Of a stretch of DNA of 64,000 nt, positions 1 through 8,927 are shown in pieces. The stretch covers positions 186,001 through 250,000 of the forward strand of contig NZ_RPFW01000006.1 of the NCBI RefSeq assembly GCF_007827045.1, written 5' to 3'. Both the position numbers and the translations under genes were made by a program. The stretch is from Trebonia kvetii (GTDB lineage: Bacteria; Actinomycetota; Actinomycetes; Streptosporangiales; Streptosporangiaceae). Within the stretch, counting starts at the first letter, position 1; each line of letters starts with the position of its first letter. The notes under the pieces were generated by a model, which saw only the letters and a list, made by a program, of their open reading frames with translations, was not told where the DNA came from and did no database searches.

Positions 1-555
1 GGAGCGCGGCGGCTCGGCGCCAGTAATCAGCTCGACATAGGGCCGCAGGTGCGCGGCGCTGATCTCCACGATGTCATCGCACTCCTGGCGGAGCGTGCGG
101 GAGACGGCCTGACTGCCCTCGCCGACGATCTGCAGCAGGGTGACCCGCATGCCCATGTCCTGGACATCGGCGATCACCTGCGCCAGGTCTTCCTCGCCGC
201 TGACCACCATCGCGTCGCTGACGGCCTTGTTCCGCGCGAGCGTCGTTAGGTCGCGGTGGATCTCGCCCTCGACGCCCTCGCGGCGCCCCGGCCGCATCTT
301 GGCCACCCTGAGTTTGACGCCGGGCAGGTCGGCGAGGGTGTCGTGATCGGCCGACCGGCGGCCCTCCACCGTGGCCTCGTACCAGTAGCAGCGCAGGAGC
401 GGCAGGTTCGTGCGCTCCATGGCCAGGTTGCCGAGCAGCTGCAGCAGGCCGGGATAATCCCAGGACACCGATTCTCTACGGCGCGTACCGTGCACCGCCA
501 TGGCACCGTCCGCCAGCACATAGCTCGCGTCCACGAACAGCGCGCAGCGATCCAC
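1..555 (-). CDS. NYN domain (LabA/DUF88-type) protein, 3' end cut by window
   Basis: The protein runs off the left edge, so its C-terminus is missing; about 185 residues are visible. It opens with FVDASYVLADG, the first acidic strand typical of NYN/PIN-like nuclease folds. Further on are the conserved NKAVSDAMVVSGEED stretch, which carries the metal-binding acidic residues, and the FGV-like strand MRVTLLQIVG. The GTG start at 553-555 is preceded by a purine-rich GAGGGGAAGGGA site. NYN proteins are predicted RNA nucleases; the substrate here is unknown. It is divergent from pyrE. Family assignment is fairly secure, function is inferred. Confidence 0.75.
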   Translation of the reverse strand, partial: MDRCALFVDASYVLADGAMAVHGTRRRESVSWDYPGLLQLLGNLAMERTNLPLLRCYWYEATVEGRRSADHDTLADLPGVKLRVAKMRPGRREGVEGEIHRDLTTLARNKAVSDAMVVSGEEDLAQVIADVQDMGMRVTLLQIVGEGSQAVSRTLRQECDDIVEISAAHLRPYVELITGAEPPRS

Positions 556-712
556 GTTCCACCGTCCCTTCCCCTCACCGTGCGAAGAACGGGCCAGGTC
601 AGCGACCGATCCGACAAATCGGTCGATTGTTCTCCGCCCTTACTAGGGTAATAAAACGCCGGCGCCCTCGCTGGCCGTTCCGGGCGAAGTCACACGTCAA
701 ACAGCCTCACCG

Positions 713-726
713 TATGCTCTGAGACG
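713..726 (+). promoter_or_regulatory. Probable leaderless promoter -10 (TATGCT) of pyrE
   Basis: TATGCT at 713-718 fits the actinobacterial TANNNT -10 element and lies seven bases before the GTG start of pyrE. No Shine-Dalgarno sequence is seen. This suggests transcription starts at or next to the start codon. Confidence 0.4.
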
Positions 727-1259
727 TGGATGATCGCGAGGAACTGCTGGCAGGCATCAAGGCGAAAGGCGTGGTGCACGGCGACTTCCAGCTCTCGTCT
801 GGCGCCCACGCCACCAGCTACGTGGACCTGCGCCGGGTGACGCTAGATGGCCGGCTCGCCCCCCTTGTCGGGCGGGTACTGCTCAACGCGACCGCGGACC
901 TGTCATACGACGCGGTCGGCGGCCTTACGCTCGGCGCGGACCCGGTCGCGACGGCGATGATGCACGCGGCGGCGAGCCGTGGCACCCCCATCGACGCATT
1001 CGTGGTGCGCAAGTCCGAGAAGGCGCACGGGCTGCAGCGGCGCATTGAGGGACCCGACGTGCAGGGCCGCCGGGTGCTCGCACTCGAGGACACGTCCACC
1101 ACGGGCAACTCCGTGCTCACGGCGGTCGACGCGCTCGAGGAGGCGGGCGCCGAGGTCGTCGGCGTCGCGGTCCTCGTCGACCGTGGCGCCAGGCAGAAGG
1201 TCGTCGAGCGCGGCCTGCCCTACGTCGCCGTATACGAACTTGACGAACTAGGGACATAG
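726..1259 (+). CDS. pyrE: Orotate phosphoribosyltransferase
   Basis: Transfers the phosphoribosyl group of PRPP to orotate to give orotidine 5'-phosphate, the fifth step of UMP synthesis. The 177-residue product has the usual length of the short actinobacterial PyrE. It has the type I PRTase PRPP-binding loop VLALEDTSTTGNSV (about residues 119-132), the early substrate loop FQLSSGAHATSYVDLR, and the FVVRKSEKAHGLQRRIEG flexible loop with its conserved lysines. GTG start with no ribosome-binding site, so probably leaderless. It stands alone, convergent with the DedA gene. Confidence 0.93.
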   Translation: MDDREELLAGIKAKGVVHGDFQLSSGAHATSYVDLRRVTLDGRLAPLVGRVLLNATADLSYDAVGGLTLGADPVATAMMHAAASRGTPIDAFVVRKSEKAHGLQRRIEGPDVQGRRVLALEDTSTTGNSVLTAVDALEEAGAEVVGVAVLVDRGARQKVVERGLPYVAVYELDELGT

Positions 1260-1299
1260 CCCCACGAGCCAAAGCGGCGCGCGCGGAGGCGAGCGGGAA

Positions 1300-1956
1300 C
1301 TAGCGGCGAATGCGGTCCGCCGGCGCACCGCCGCCGCGGGCCGCGTTCGCCGCGGCCTCCCGCCGGAACTCGCGCAGCCGGATCACGACGAACGCGATGA
1401 TCGCGATGCCGACCACGGCCACCAGGACGTAGGTGGCCTGGGTGAGGCTGTGGTTGACCTTGCTCCACTCGCCGCCGAGGCTGTACCCAGCCCAGGACAG
1501 CGCGGTCACGTAGACAGCGGTGCCGATGAAGCTGAGGATCCCGAACCGCAGCGGCGGGATCTCCACGATCCCGGCGACGATCGACGCGAACGCCCGGACG
1601 ACGGGCAGCATGCGCGCCACCGGCAGCGCCCACGCGCCGCGCCCGACAAGGAACCGCTCGGCGCGGGCCACGTCCCTCTCGGTGATGAGGACGTACCTGC
1701 CGAGTCGGTGGACCAGCGGCCGGCCGCCTGCCCGGCCGACACCATAGGAGATGTAGGAGCCGATCATCTCGGCGAGCGTCCCTAGGATGATCACCATGGC
1801 CAGCGACGGGTGCTGGTGCGTGCCGGGGATGGCACCGGACGCGACCGCACCGCCGAGCAGGAACGTCAGCTCGGACGAGATCGGCACGCACATCGCTTGC
1901 AGCACGCCGAACACGATCACGGCGTAGATGGCGTGCGAAATCAGGAAGCTGGTCAT
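1300..1956 (-). CDS. DedA family inner-membrane protein
   Basis: Predicted SNARE-associated/DedA integral membrane protein of 218 residues. The conserved DedA segment is visible: PISSELTFLLGG near the N-terminus, then LAEMIGSYISYGVGRAGGRP and a cytosolic RAERFLVGRGAWALPVARMLPVVRAFASIVAG block with the family's essential arginines. The C-terminus has a membrane span and a basic tail. DedA proteins are linked to membrane homeostasis and undecaprenyl-phosphate or phospholipid flipping; which applies here is not known. The ATG at 1954-1956 is chosen because AAAGGTG sits just upstream; the frame stays open further 5' but with uncharacteristic sequence. Confidence 0.85.
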   Translation of the reverse strand: MTSFLISHAIYAVIVFGVLQAMCVPISSELTFLLGGAVASGAIPGTHQHPSLAMVIILGTLAEMIGSYISYGVGRAGGRPLVHRLGRYVLITERDVARAERFLVGRGAWALPVARMLPVVRAFASIVAGIVEIPPLRFGILSFIGTAVYVTALSWAGYSLGGEWSKVNHSLTQATYVLVAVVGIAIIAFVVIRLREFRREAAANAARGGGAPADRIRR

Positions 1957-2121
1957 GCGCACCTTTGTACCCCATGGCAGGCATGGCCCACGCCGGTTCC
2001 GGGTGCGGCGGCCTATGAGATCTTGCTGAATTCCCCAAGCCGCGAGGTTAGAGCCGGTCTGCGGCGCCCGCGGCCCGGCCACTAGAGTTCTGCTGAGCCA
2101 ACTTATTCAGGAGTCATCCCC

Positions 2122-3144
2122 ATGCCGATCGCGACCCCAGAGATCTACGCGCAGATGCTCGACCGGGCCAAGCAGCAGGGCTTCGCTTACCCGGCGATCA
2201 ACGTGACCTCAAGCCAGACGCTGAACGCCGCGCTGAAGGGCTTCGCCGACGCGGAAAGCGACGGCATCATCCAGGTCTCCACCGGCGGCGCCGAGTACCT
2301 GTCCGGCCAGGCGGTTAAGGACATGGTCACCGGCGCGACCGCGCTTGCCGAATACGCGCACGTGGTCGCGGCCAGGTACCCGGTCAACGTTGCGCTGCAC
2401 ACCGACCACTGCCCGAAGGACAAGCTCGACGGCTACATGCGCCCGCTCGTGGCCATCTCCGCTGAGCGGGTCCGGGCCGGACGGGAACCGCTGTTCCAGT
2501 CGCACATGTGGGACGGGTCAGCGGTGCCGCTTGCCGAGAACCTGGAGATCGCCGCCGACCTGCTCGCCAAGTGCGCCGAGGCCAAGATCATCATGGAGCT
2601 CGAGATCGGCGTCGTCGGCGGCGAGGAAGACGGCGTCGTCGGCGAGATCAACGAGAAGCTGTACTCCACCACGGAGGACGCCCTGGCCACGGTCGAGGCC
2701 CTCGGCCTCGGCGAGCGCGGCAGGTACATCCTGGCGGCGACCTTCGGGAACGTGCACGGCGTGTACAAGCCGGGTCACGTCAAGCTCCGCCCGAGCGTGC
2801 TCAAGGACATCCAGGACACGGTGGGCGCCAAATACGGCAAGGAAAAGCCGTTCGACCTGGTCTTCCACGGCGGCTCAGGCTCTGCGGAGTCCGAGATCCG
2901 CGAGGCGATCTCCTACGGCGTGGTGAAGATGAACGTCGACACCGACACCCAGTACGCCTTCACCCGCCCGGTCGCCGGCCACATGTTCAGCAACTACGAC
3001 GGCGTGCTCAAGGTGGACGGTGAGGTCGGCAACAAGAAGGCGTACGACCCGCGCACCTGGGGCAAGTCGGCCGAGGCGGGCATGGCGGCCAGGGTTACCC
3101 AGGCCTGCCAGGACCTGCTCTCCGCCGGGACCAGGCTCTCCTAA
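2122..3144 (+). CDS. fbaA: Fructose-bisphosphate aldolase, class II
   Basis: Zinc-dependent cleavage of fructose 1,6-bisphosphate to dihydroxyacetone phosphate and glyceraldehyde 3-phosphate in glycolysis/gluconeogenesis. At 340 residues it is full length for class IIA enzymes. Visible are VALHTDHCPKDK (zinc and catalytic residues), ELEIGVVGGEEDG, the zinc histidine in AATFGNVHGVYKPG, and the phosphate-binding LVFHGGSGS and KMNVDTDTQYAF. An AGGAG site precedes the ATG. It is followed by a strong bidirectional hairpin and converges on the DUF3151 gene, a neighbour it keeps in other actinobacteria. Confidence 0.95.
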   Translation: MPIATPEIYAQMLDRAKQQGFAYPAINVTSSQTLNAALKGFADAESDGIIQVSTGGAEYLSGQAVKDMVTGATALAEYAHVVAARYPVNVALHTDHCPKDKLDGYMRPLVAISAERVRAGREPLFQSHMWDGSAVPLAENLEIAADLLAKCAEAKIIMELEIGVVGGEEDGVVGEINEKLYSTTEDALATVEALGLGERGRYILAATFGNVHGVYKPGHVKLRPSVLKDIQDTVGAKYGKEKPFDLVFHGGSGSAESEIREAISYGVVKMNVDTDTQYAFTRPVAGHMFSNYDGVLKVDGEVGNKKAYDPRTWGKSAEAGMAARVTQACQDLLSAGTRLS

Positions 3145-3181
3145 GTGCCGAACTAGGTCAAAACCCAAAAAACGGATCATC

Positions 3182-3230
3182 CCGAACGGGTGCGTGTTTC
3201 ACGTGAACCGCGAAGCACGCACCCGTTCGG
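3182..3230. terminator. Bidirectional terminator between fbaA and DUF3151 gene
   Basis: A perfect 15-bp inverted repeat with arms CCGAACGGGTGCGTG (3182-3196) and its complement (3216-3230) lies between convergent genes. Its loop holds a parS-like palindrome. The same stem core recurs at 24886 and 35336. Confidence 0.75.
3196..3209. promoter_or_regulatory. parS-like ParB binding site
   Basis: GTTTCACGTGAACC differs from the bacterial parS core GTTTCACGTGAAAC at one of 14 positions. It sits in the loop of the fbaA terminator, outside coding sequence. In actinobacteria such sites bind ParB and cluster around oriC. The match is seen directly; its function is inferred. Confidence 0.6.
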
Positions 3231-3240
3231 TGTCTAGGTT

Positions 3241-3657
3241 TTAGTTCTTGAGTTCTGCGTAGGCTTCCTTGCTGCTGTCGGCGAGGAACGACCAGCAGCG
3301 CTGCTCCTCATCGGTCTCGCCGATGATCCCCGCCGCGGTCGCCAGGGCGGCCAGGCAGCGGAGGAAGCCGCGGTTGGGCTCGTGGGACCAGGGCACAGGC
3401 CCGTGGCCCTTCCAGCCGCTCCGGCGCAGCGCGTCGAGGCCCCGGTGGTAGCCGGTGCGGGCGTAGGCGTAGGCCTCGACAGGGCGGCCGCCATCCAGGG
3501 CCGCCTCCGCCAGCATCGCCCAGGCCAGCGAAAACGCCGGGTACTTGGCCGCCACGTCCACCGGAGCGGTGCCGGAAGCCACGAGTTCCTCCGCCGCGAC
3601 CTGCGCTGGCAGCAGGGTTGCCGGGGGCTCGCCGAGCAGGTTCACGTGATCACTCAT
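3241..3657 (-). CDS. DUF3151 domain-containing protein
   Basis: A 138-residue soluble protein that matches the actinobacterial DUF3151 family: N-terminal MSDHVNLLGEPPATLLP, then AYAYARTGYHRGLDALRRSGWKG and VPWSHEPNRGFLRCLAAL, which are typical of the family. The helical repeats resemble a TPR-like fold. No function is known. The ATG at 3655-3657 is favoured over the GTG two codons upstream because CAGACT lies about seven bases before it, a leaderless-type arrangement. It converges on fbaA and diverges from purA. Confidence 0.85.
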   Translation of the reverse strand: MSDHVNLLGEPPATLLPAQVAAEELVASGTAPVDVAAKYPAFSLAWAMLAEAALDGGRPVEAYAYARTGYHRGLDALRRSGWKGHGPVPWSHEPNRGFLRCLAALATAAGIIGETDEEQRCWSFLADSSKEAYAELKN

Positions 3658-3737
3658 GGGCACGAGTCTGCCAGATCCTCATCCAGGCCACCCCGCCTGG
3701 GTTTTACCAGGGTCTTTCGGGTAATCTCATGTGGCAA

Positions 3738-3771
3738 GAGCCCCTGTCGCACTTGCGTCGTCAGGGGCTTT
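3738..3771 (+). terminator. Hairpin in the purA leader
   Basis: Arms AGCCCCTG (3739-3746) and CAGGGGCT (3762-3769) form a stable stem followed by a short T run, 24 bases before the purA start. It could be a weak terminator or attenuator, or protect the leader. No known riboswitch is recognised. Confidence 0.45.
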
Positions 3772-3794
3772 CGTCGTGTGAAAGGCTGAAGAAG

Positions 3795-5078
<1,284 letters not shown>

Positions 5079-5137
5079 GGCTGCCGCATTTTGCGCCCCA
5101 CGTGCTCCCTGGTCCGTGGTCGTCGCTGGTTGCGGAG

Positions 5138-5152
5138 TAGGCTGCGGTGGCG
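5138..5152 (+). promoter_or_regulatory. Probable leaderless promoter -10 (TAGGCT) of purD
   Basis: TAGGCT at 5138-5143 lies eight bases before the purD GTG at 5152, with no ribosome-binding site between them. This is the usual geometry of leaderless actinobacterial transcripts. Confidence 0.35.
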
Positions 5153-6411
5153 TGCGAGTACTTGTGATCGGCGGCGGGGGGCGGGAGCACGCACTTGTGC
5201 GGACGCTGGCCGCGGACCCTTCGGTCAGCGCGCTCTTTGCTGCTCCGGGGAATCCGGGGATGGCGGGGCTTGCGTCATTGCATGGGGTCTCTGCTAGCGA
5301 TCCATCTGATGTGGTCCGGGTGGCTCGGTCTGTTTCTGCGGATCTTGTAGTGGTTGGGCCTGAGGCGCCGCTTGTGGCTGGCGTTGCGGATGCGCTGCGG
5401 GATTCGGGGATCGCTGTTTTCGGGCCTGATGCTTCTGCGGCGCGGGTTGAGGGGTCTAAGGCGTTCGCCAAGGACGTTATGACGGCGGCGGGGATTCCCA
5501 CGGCTCGGGCGCGGGTCGCTACCACTCCCGCCGACGCCGAGGAGGCGCTTCGGGAGTTCGGAGCGCCGTATGTGGTCAAGGATGACGCGCTTGCCGCCGG
5601 CAAGGGTGTGGTGGTCACCGCGGACCTCTCGGTGGCGCTGGCGCACGCTGCCGCCTGCCGGCGGGTCGTCATCGAGGAGTTTCTTGACGGGCCCGAGGTG
5701 TCGCTGTTCGCGGTGGCGGACGGGCTGACGGCGGTGCCGCTGCTCGCGGCGCAGGACTTCAAGCGGGCACAGGACGGTGACCGGGGGCCGAACACCGGGG
5801 GCATGGGCGCCTACGTGCCGCTGCCGTGGGCGCCTGCCGGGCTGACCGCCGAGGTGATGGCCACCGTGGTCCAGCCCGCGCTCGACGAGCTGGCGCGGCG
5901 CGGCGCGCCGTACCGCGGGCTGCTGTACGTGGGTCTCGCGCTGACCTCTAAGGGGGTCAGGGTGGTGGAGTTCAACGCGCGGTTCGGCGACCCGGAGACC
6001 CAAGTGGTGCTCGACCGGCTGGCGACTCCGCTGGCCGGCCTGCTGCACGCATCGGCGGTGGGCGACCTGGACACCTCGCGCCACCTCGCCTGGCGCCCAG
6101 GTGCGGCGGTCACCGTGGTGATCGCCGCCTCCGGATACCCGGAAGAGCCTGCCAAGGGCGACGTGATCACGATAAAGGACCTGCCTTCGAATGCTCTGCC
6201 CGACGGCACGGATGGCTACCTGCTGCACGCCGGCACCGCACTGTCCGGCGGTGACCTAGTGACATCGGGCGGGCGGGTGCTCAACGCCGTGGGCTCGGGC
6301 GCCGACCTCGCGGCCGCGCGTGCCGCGGCCTACGCCGTCGCGGAATGCGTGGAGTTCCGCGGTGGCTGGTACCGACGTGACATCGCCGAGCGGGCAAGCG
6401 CCCCCGGCTGA
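5152..6411 (+). CDS. purD: Phosphoribosylamine--glycine ligase (GARS)
   Basis: ATP-grasp ligase that joins glycine to phosphoribosylamine, step two of purine synthesis. The 419-residue product starts VRVLVIGGGGREHALV, the family N-terminus. It has PGNPGMAG, GPEAPLVAGVADALR, the ATP-grasp KDDALAAGKGVVV, the DFKRAQDGDRGPNTGGMG signature and the metal-binding EFNARFGDPETQ. The first 120 or so codons use T in the third position far more than the rest. It is followed with a 50-base overlap by the LtrA-like gene, then purB. Confidence 0.95.
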   Translation: MRVLVIGGGGREHALVRTLAADPSVSALFAAPGNPGMAGLASLHGVSASDPSDVVRVARSVSADLVVVGPEAPLVAGVADALRDSGIAVFGPDASAARVEGSKAFAKDVMTAAGIPTARARVATTPADAEEALREFGAPYVVKDDALAAGKGVVVTADLSVALAHAAACRRVVIEEFLDGPEVSLFAVADGLTAVPLLAAQDFKRAQDGDRGPNTGGMGAYVPLPWAPAGLTAEVMATVVQPALDELARRGAPYRGLLYVGLALTSKGVRVVEFNARFGDPETQVVLDRLATPLAGLLHASAVGDLDTSRHLAWRPGAAVTVVIAASGYPEEPAKGDVITIKDLPSNALPDGTDGYLLHAGTALSGGDLVTSGGRVLNAVGSGADLAAARAAAYAVAECVEFRGGWYRRDIAERASAPG

Positions 6412-7522
6412 TCTGCCGCAGCGGGTCAGCACGCTTGAACTGTTCTTTGATCTCGTCTTCGTCTTCACCATTACGCAGCTCACCTCCTACCTCGCACGCG
6501 ACGTGACGCTGGCGGCCGCCGGGCGGGTGCTGCTGGTGTTCGGCCTGCTGTGGTGGATGTACGGCGGCTATGCCTGGCTGACCAATACAAGGACGCCGTC
6601 GCTCGCGCCTGAGCGCCTGCTGCTGTTGCTCGGCATGGCCGGGTTCCTGGTCATCGGGCTGTCCATACCGCACGCATTCGGCGCGAACGGCAGCCACGGC
6701 AGGGACGGCCTCGCGCTCGGCCTCGGGTACCTAGTCGTCGTTTGCGTGCACGGCGGCCTCTACCTGCGAGTCAACCGGAACATCAAGCGGATACTGCCAC
6801 TCAACCTCGCGTGTGCGGTGCTGGTGATCATCGCCGGCGTAACACCCGCACCTGCCGCATACGGGGTGTGGGCGGCTGCCCTGGCTATCCAGGTGCTCGG
6901 GTCAGTCTTCGTCCGGCTGGAGAGCCGGTTCGACATCCAGCCCGCACACTTCGTCGAGCGGCATGGCGCGCTGATGATCGTGGCCTTCGGCGAGTCGGTG
7001 GCCGACGTGGGGATCGGGGCGGAAGGCAGTCCGGTCGACGCGGCCCTCGCCCTGTCCGCCACGCTCGGGCTCGCGCTCACCGCCGCGCTGTGGTGGGCCT
7101 TCTTCGGCACCGGCGACGACGACAGAGCCGAGGAGATGCTGACGAGTGCCGCGCCTGCCAGGCGGCCACGGCTGGTCCTCACTGCCTACTTCTACGCTTA
7201 CATCCCGATGCTGCTCGGCATCATGACGACCGCCGCCGGGCTGCGCAGCTCCATCGGGCATCCGGGCGCCACGCTGACGGCAGGGCCCGCGATCGCGCTG
7301 GCAGGCGGCGTGACGCTGTTCCTCGCCGGAGATGTCGCGTTCCGCGCGGTGCTCGGCATCGGAAGGCCCAGGTACCGGATGCTCGCCGCGGTGCTGGCTC
7401 TCGCGGCCTGGCCGGTTGCCGTGTCGGTCGGCGCCGCCGCGGGGATTGCCCTGCTCACGGCCGTGGTGGCGGGTGCGCTGGCGGTGGAGGGTTTCGCCGA
7501 GCACGCTACCGTTGAACCATGA
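6362..7522 (+). CDS. Low temperature requirement A (LtrA) family membrane protein
   Basis: A polytopic membrane protein of about 386 residues. The LtrA signature VSTLELFFDLVFVFTITQL is at residues 21-39, followed by about ten hydrophobic spans. A second family stretch, HFVERHGALMIVAFGESV, lies mid-protein and resembles the family's conserved FxERxGLxxIIxLGESI motif. The GTG at 6362 puts the signature near the N-terminus as in relatives; it overlaps the end of purD by 50 bases. The stop overlaps the purB ATG (ATGA), so it is translated with the purine genes. LtrA's biochemical role is not established. Confidence 0.85.
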   Translation: MAGTDVTSPSGQAPPADLPQRVSTLELFFDLVFVFTITQLTSYLARDVTLAAAGRVLLVFGLLWWMYGGYAWLTNTRTPSLAPERLLLLLGMAGFLVIGLSIPHAFGANGSHGRDGLALGLGYLVVVCVHGGLYLRVNRNIKRILPLNLACAVLVIIAGVTPAPAAYGVWAAALAIQVLGSVFVRLESRFDIQPAHFVERHGALMIVAFGESVADVGIGAEGSPVDAALALSATLGLALTAALWWAFFGTGDDDRAEEMLTSAAPARRPRLVLTAYFYAYIPMLLGIMTTAAGLRSSIGHPGATLTAGPAIALAGGVTLFLAGDVAFRAVLGIGRPRYRMLAAVLALAAWPVAVSVGAAAGIALLTAVVAGALAVEGFAEHATVEP

Positions 7523-8826
7523 TCGACAGGTACACGCTGCCGGAAATGGGCCGGATCTGGTCCGAGGCCCACAAGTACGAGCTCTGGTGCCAGGTGGAGA
7601 CCCTGGTTCTCGAGGCTCACGCGCGGGCCGGGACGGTGCCTGCCGACGCGGTCGGGCCGGTCCGCGCCGCGCCGCCGCCCACGCCGGAGGCCGTGGCGGA
7701 GGTGGAGGCGGTTACCGAGCACGACGTGATCGCGTTCCTCACCGCCTGGGCGGACAACACCGAGCCCCGGTCGGCCGCGGCGTTTGTGCACTACGGCATG
7801 ACGTCATCCGACCTGCTCGACACCGCGCTCGCCATGCAGCTCGCCGAGGCGACCGACCTGCTGCTCGCCAAGGCCGACCGGCTGGTGGCGGTGCTGCGGG
7901 ATCACGGGCTCGAGCACCGCGAGACGCTGCGCTCCGGGCGGACGCACGGCATCCATGCCGAGCCCGACGTGTGGGGTCACCGGGTCGCCGACTTCGCCTT
8001 CGCCGCCGCCAGGTCACGCGACCGGATCCGCCGGGCCCGTGAGGCGGTCGCGGTCGGCACGCTTTCCGGGCCAGTTGGCAGCTACTCGAACATCGACCCG
8101 GCGATCGAGGCCGAGGTGATGCCGGCGCTCGGGCTGCGCGCGGCGGACGTCGCCACCCAGGTGGTGATCCGCGACGGCATCGCGGAGTGGGTCTCCGCGC
8201 TCGCCATTCTCGCCACGGTGTGCGAGGCGATCGCGCTCGAGGTCAGGCACGGGCAGCGGACGGAACTCCGCGAGCTCGCCGAGCCGTTCCGTACGGGCCA
8301 GAAGGGCTCGTCGGCGATGCCGCACAAGAAGAACCCGATCCGCTCGGAGCGGATCTGCGGGCTCGCGCGCGTGGTCAGGTCGCACGTGACACCGGTTACC
8401 GAGGGCATACCGCTGTGGCACGAGCGGGACATCTCACACTCGAGCGTGGAGCGGATCGCGCTGCCCGACGCCGCGATCGCGACGGACTACATGCTGCACC
8501 TGACCATCGGCCTCGTCGAGGGCCTCGTCGTGGACGCCGCCCGGATGCGGGCGAACATGAACATCACGCACGGCCTGCTCTACTCGTCGTCTGTCCTGCT
8601 CGAACTGGTGTCGAGCGGCCTTTCCAGGGAAGACGCGTATGCGCTGGTCCAGGCCGCGGCGATGGAAACCTGGGACACGCAGACGCCCTTCCGTGATTCC
8701 CTGATTGCTCAGGGTAAGAAGAAAGGCATGGTTCTTGATGAACTGGCACTTGACCGGGCGTTCCGCGCGGAAAATTACGTCGCGCGGCTTGGACATGTCT
8801 TTGACCGACTAGCGAGTCTCTCCTGA
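7519..8826 (+). CDS. purB: Adenylosuccinate lyase
   Basis: Fumarase-superfamily lyase that releases fumarate from adenylosuccinate and from SAICAR, so it acts twice in purine synthesis. The 435-residue length is normal. Motifs seen are HYGMTSSDLLDTA, the catalytic-histidine SGRTHGIHAEP, the flexible signature loop GSSAMPHKKNP, and HERDISHSSVER. The start ATG overlaps the LtrA stop by four bases, pointing to a purD-ltrA-purB operon with coupled translation. Confidence 0.96.
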   Translation: MIDRYTLPEMGRIWSEAHKYELWCQVETLVLEAHARAGTVPADAVGPVRAAPPPTPEAVAEVEAVTEHDVIAFLTAWADNTEPRSAAAFVHYGMTSSDLLDTALAMQLAEATDLLLAKADRLVAVLRDHGLEHRETLRSGRTHGIHAEPDVWGHRVADFAFAAARSRDRIRRAREAVAVGTLSGPVGSYSNIDPAIEAEVMPALGLRAADVATQVVIRDGIAEWVSALAILATVCEAIALEVRHGQRTELRELAEPFRTGQKGSSAMPHKKNPIRSERICGLARVVRSHVTPVTEGIPLWHERDISHSSVERIALPDAAIATDYMLHLTIGLVEGLVVDAARMRANMNITHGLLYSSSVLLELVSSGLSREDAYALVQAAAMETWDTQTPFRDSLIAQGKKKGMVLDELALDRAFRAENYVARLGHVFDRLASLS

Positions 8827-8827
8827 G

Positions 8828-8842
8828 CACCCGAAACGGGTG
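8828..8842 (+). terminator. Short hairpin after purB
   Basis: CACCCG-AAA-CGGGTG forms a six-pair stem directly after the purB stop. It lacks a clear T tract. It may be a weak terminator or the end of the purB transcript. Confidence 0.35.
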
Positions 8843-8927
8843 GCATACTGGACAACGCGTTCGCACGGGTGTGCTCATGGAGTGCGCCGTTTCTCGTCGA
8901 TTCCCCTCGGACAGGAGCTGCATCCAC

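Noticed and set aside
3636..3654. Second CACGTG near a possible parS site in the DUF3151 gene
   Set aside because: Only the six-base core matches; the flanks differ from parS at three or more positions, and it lies in coding sequence.
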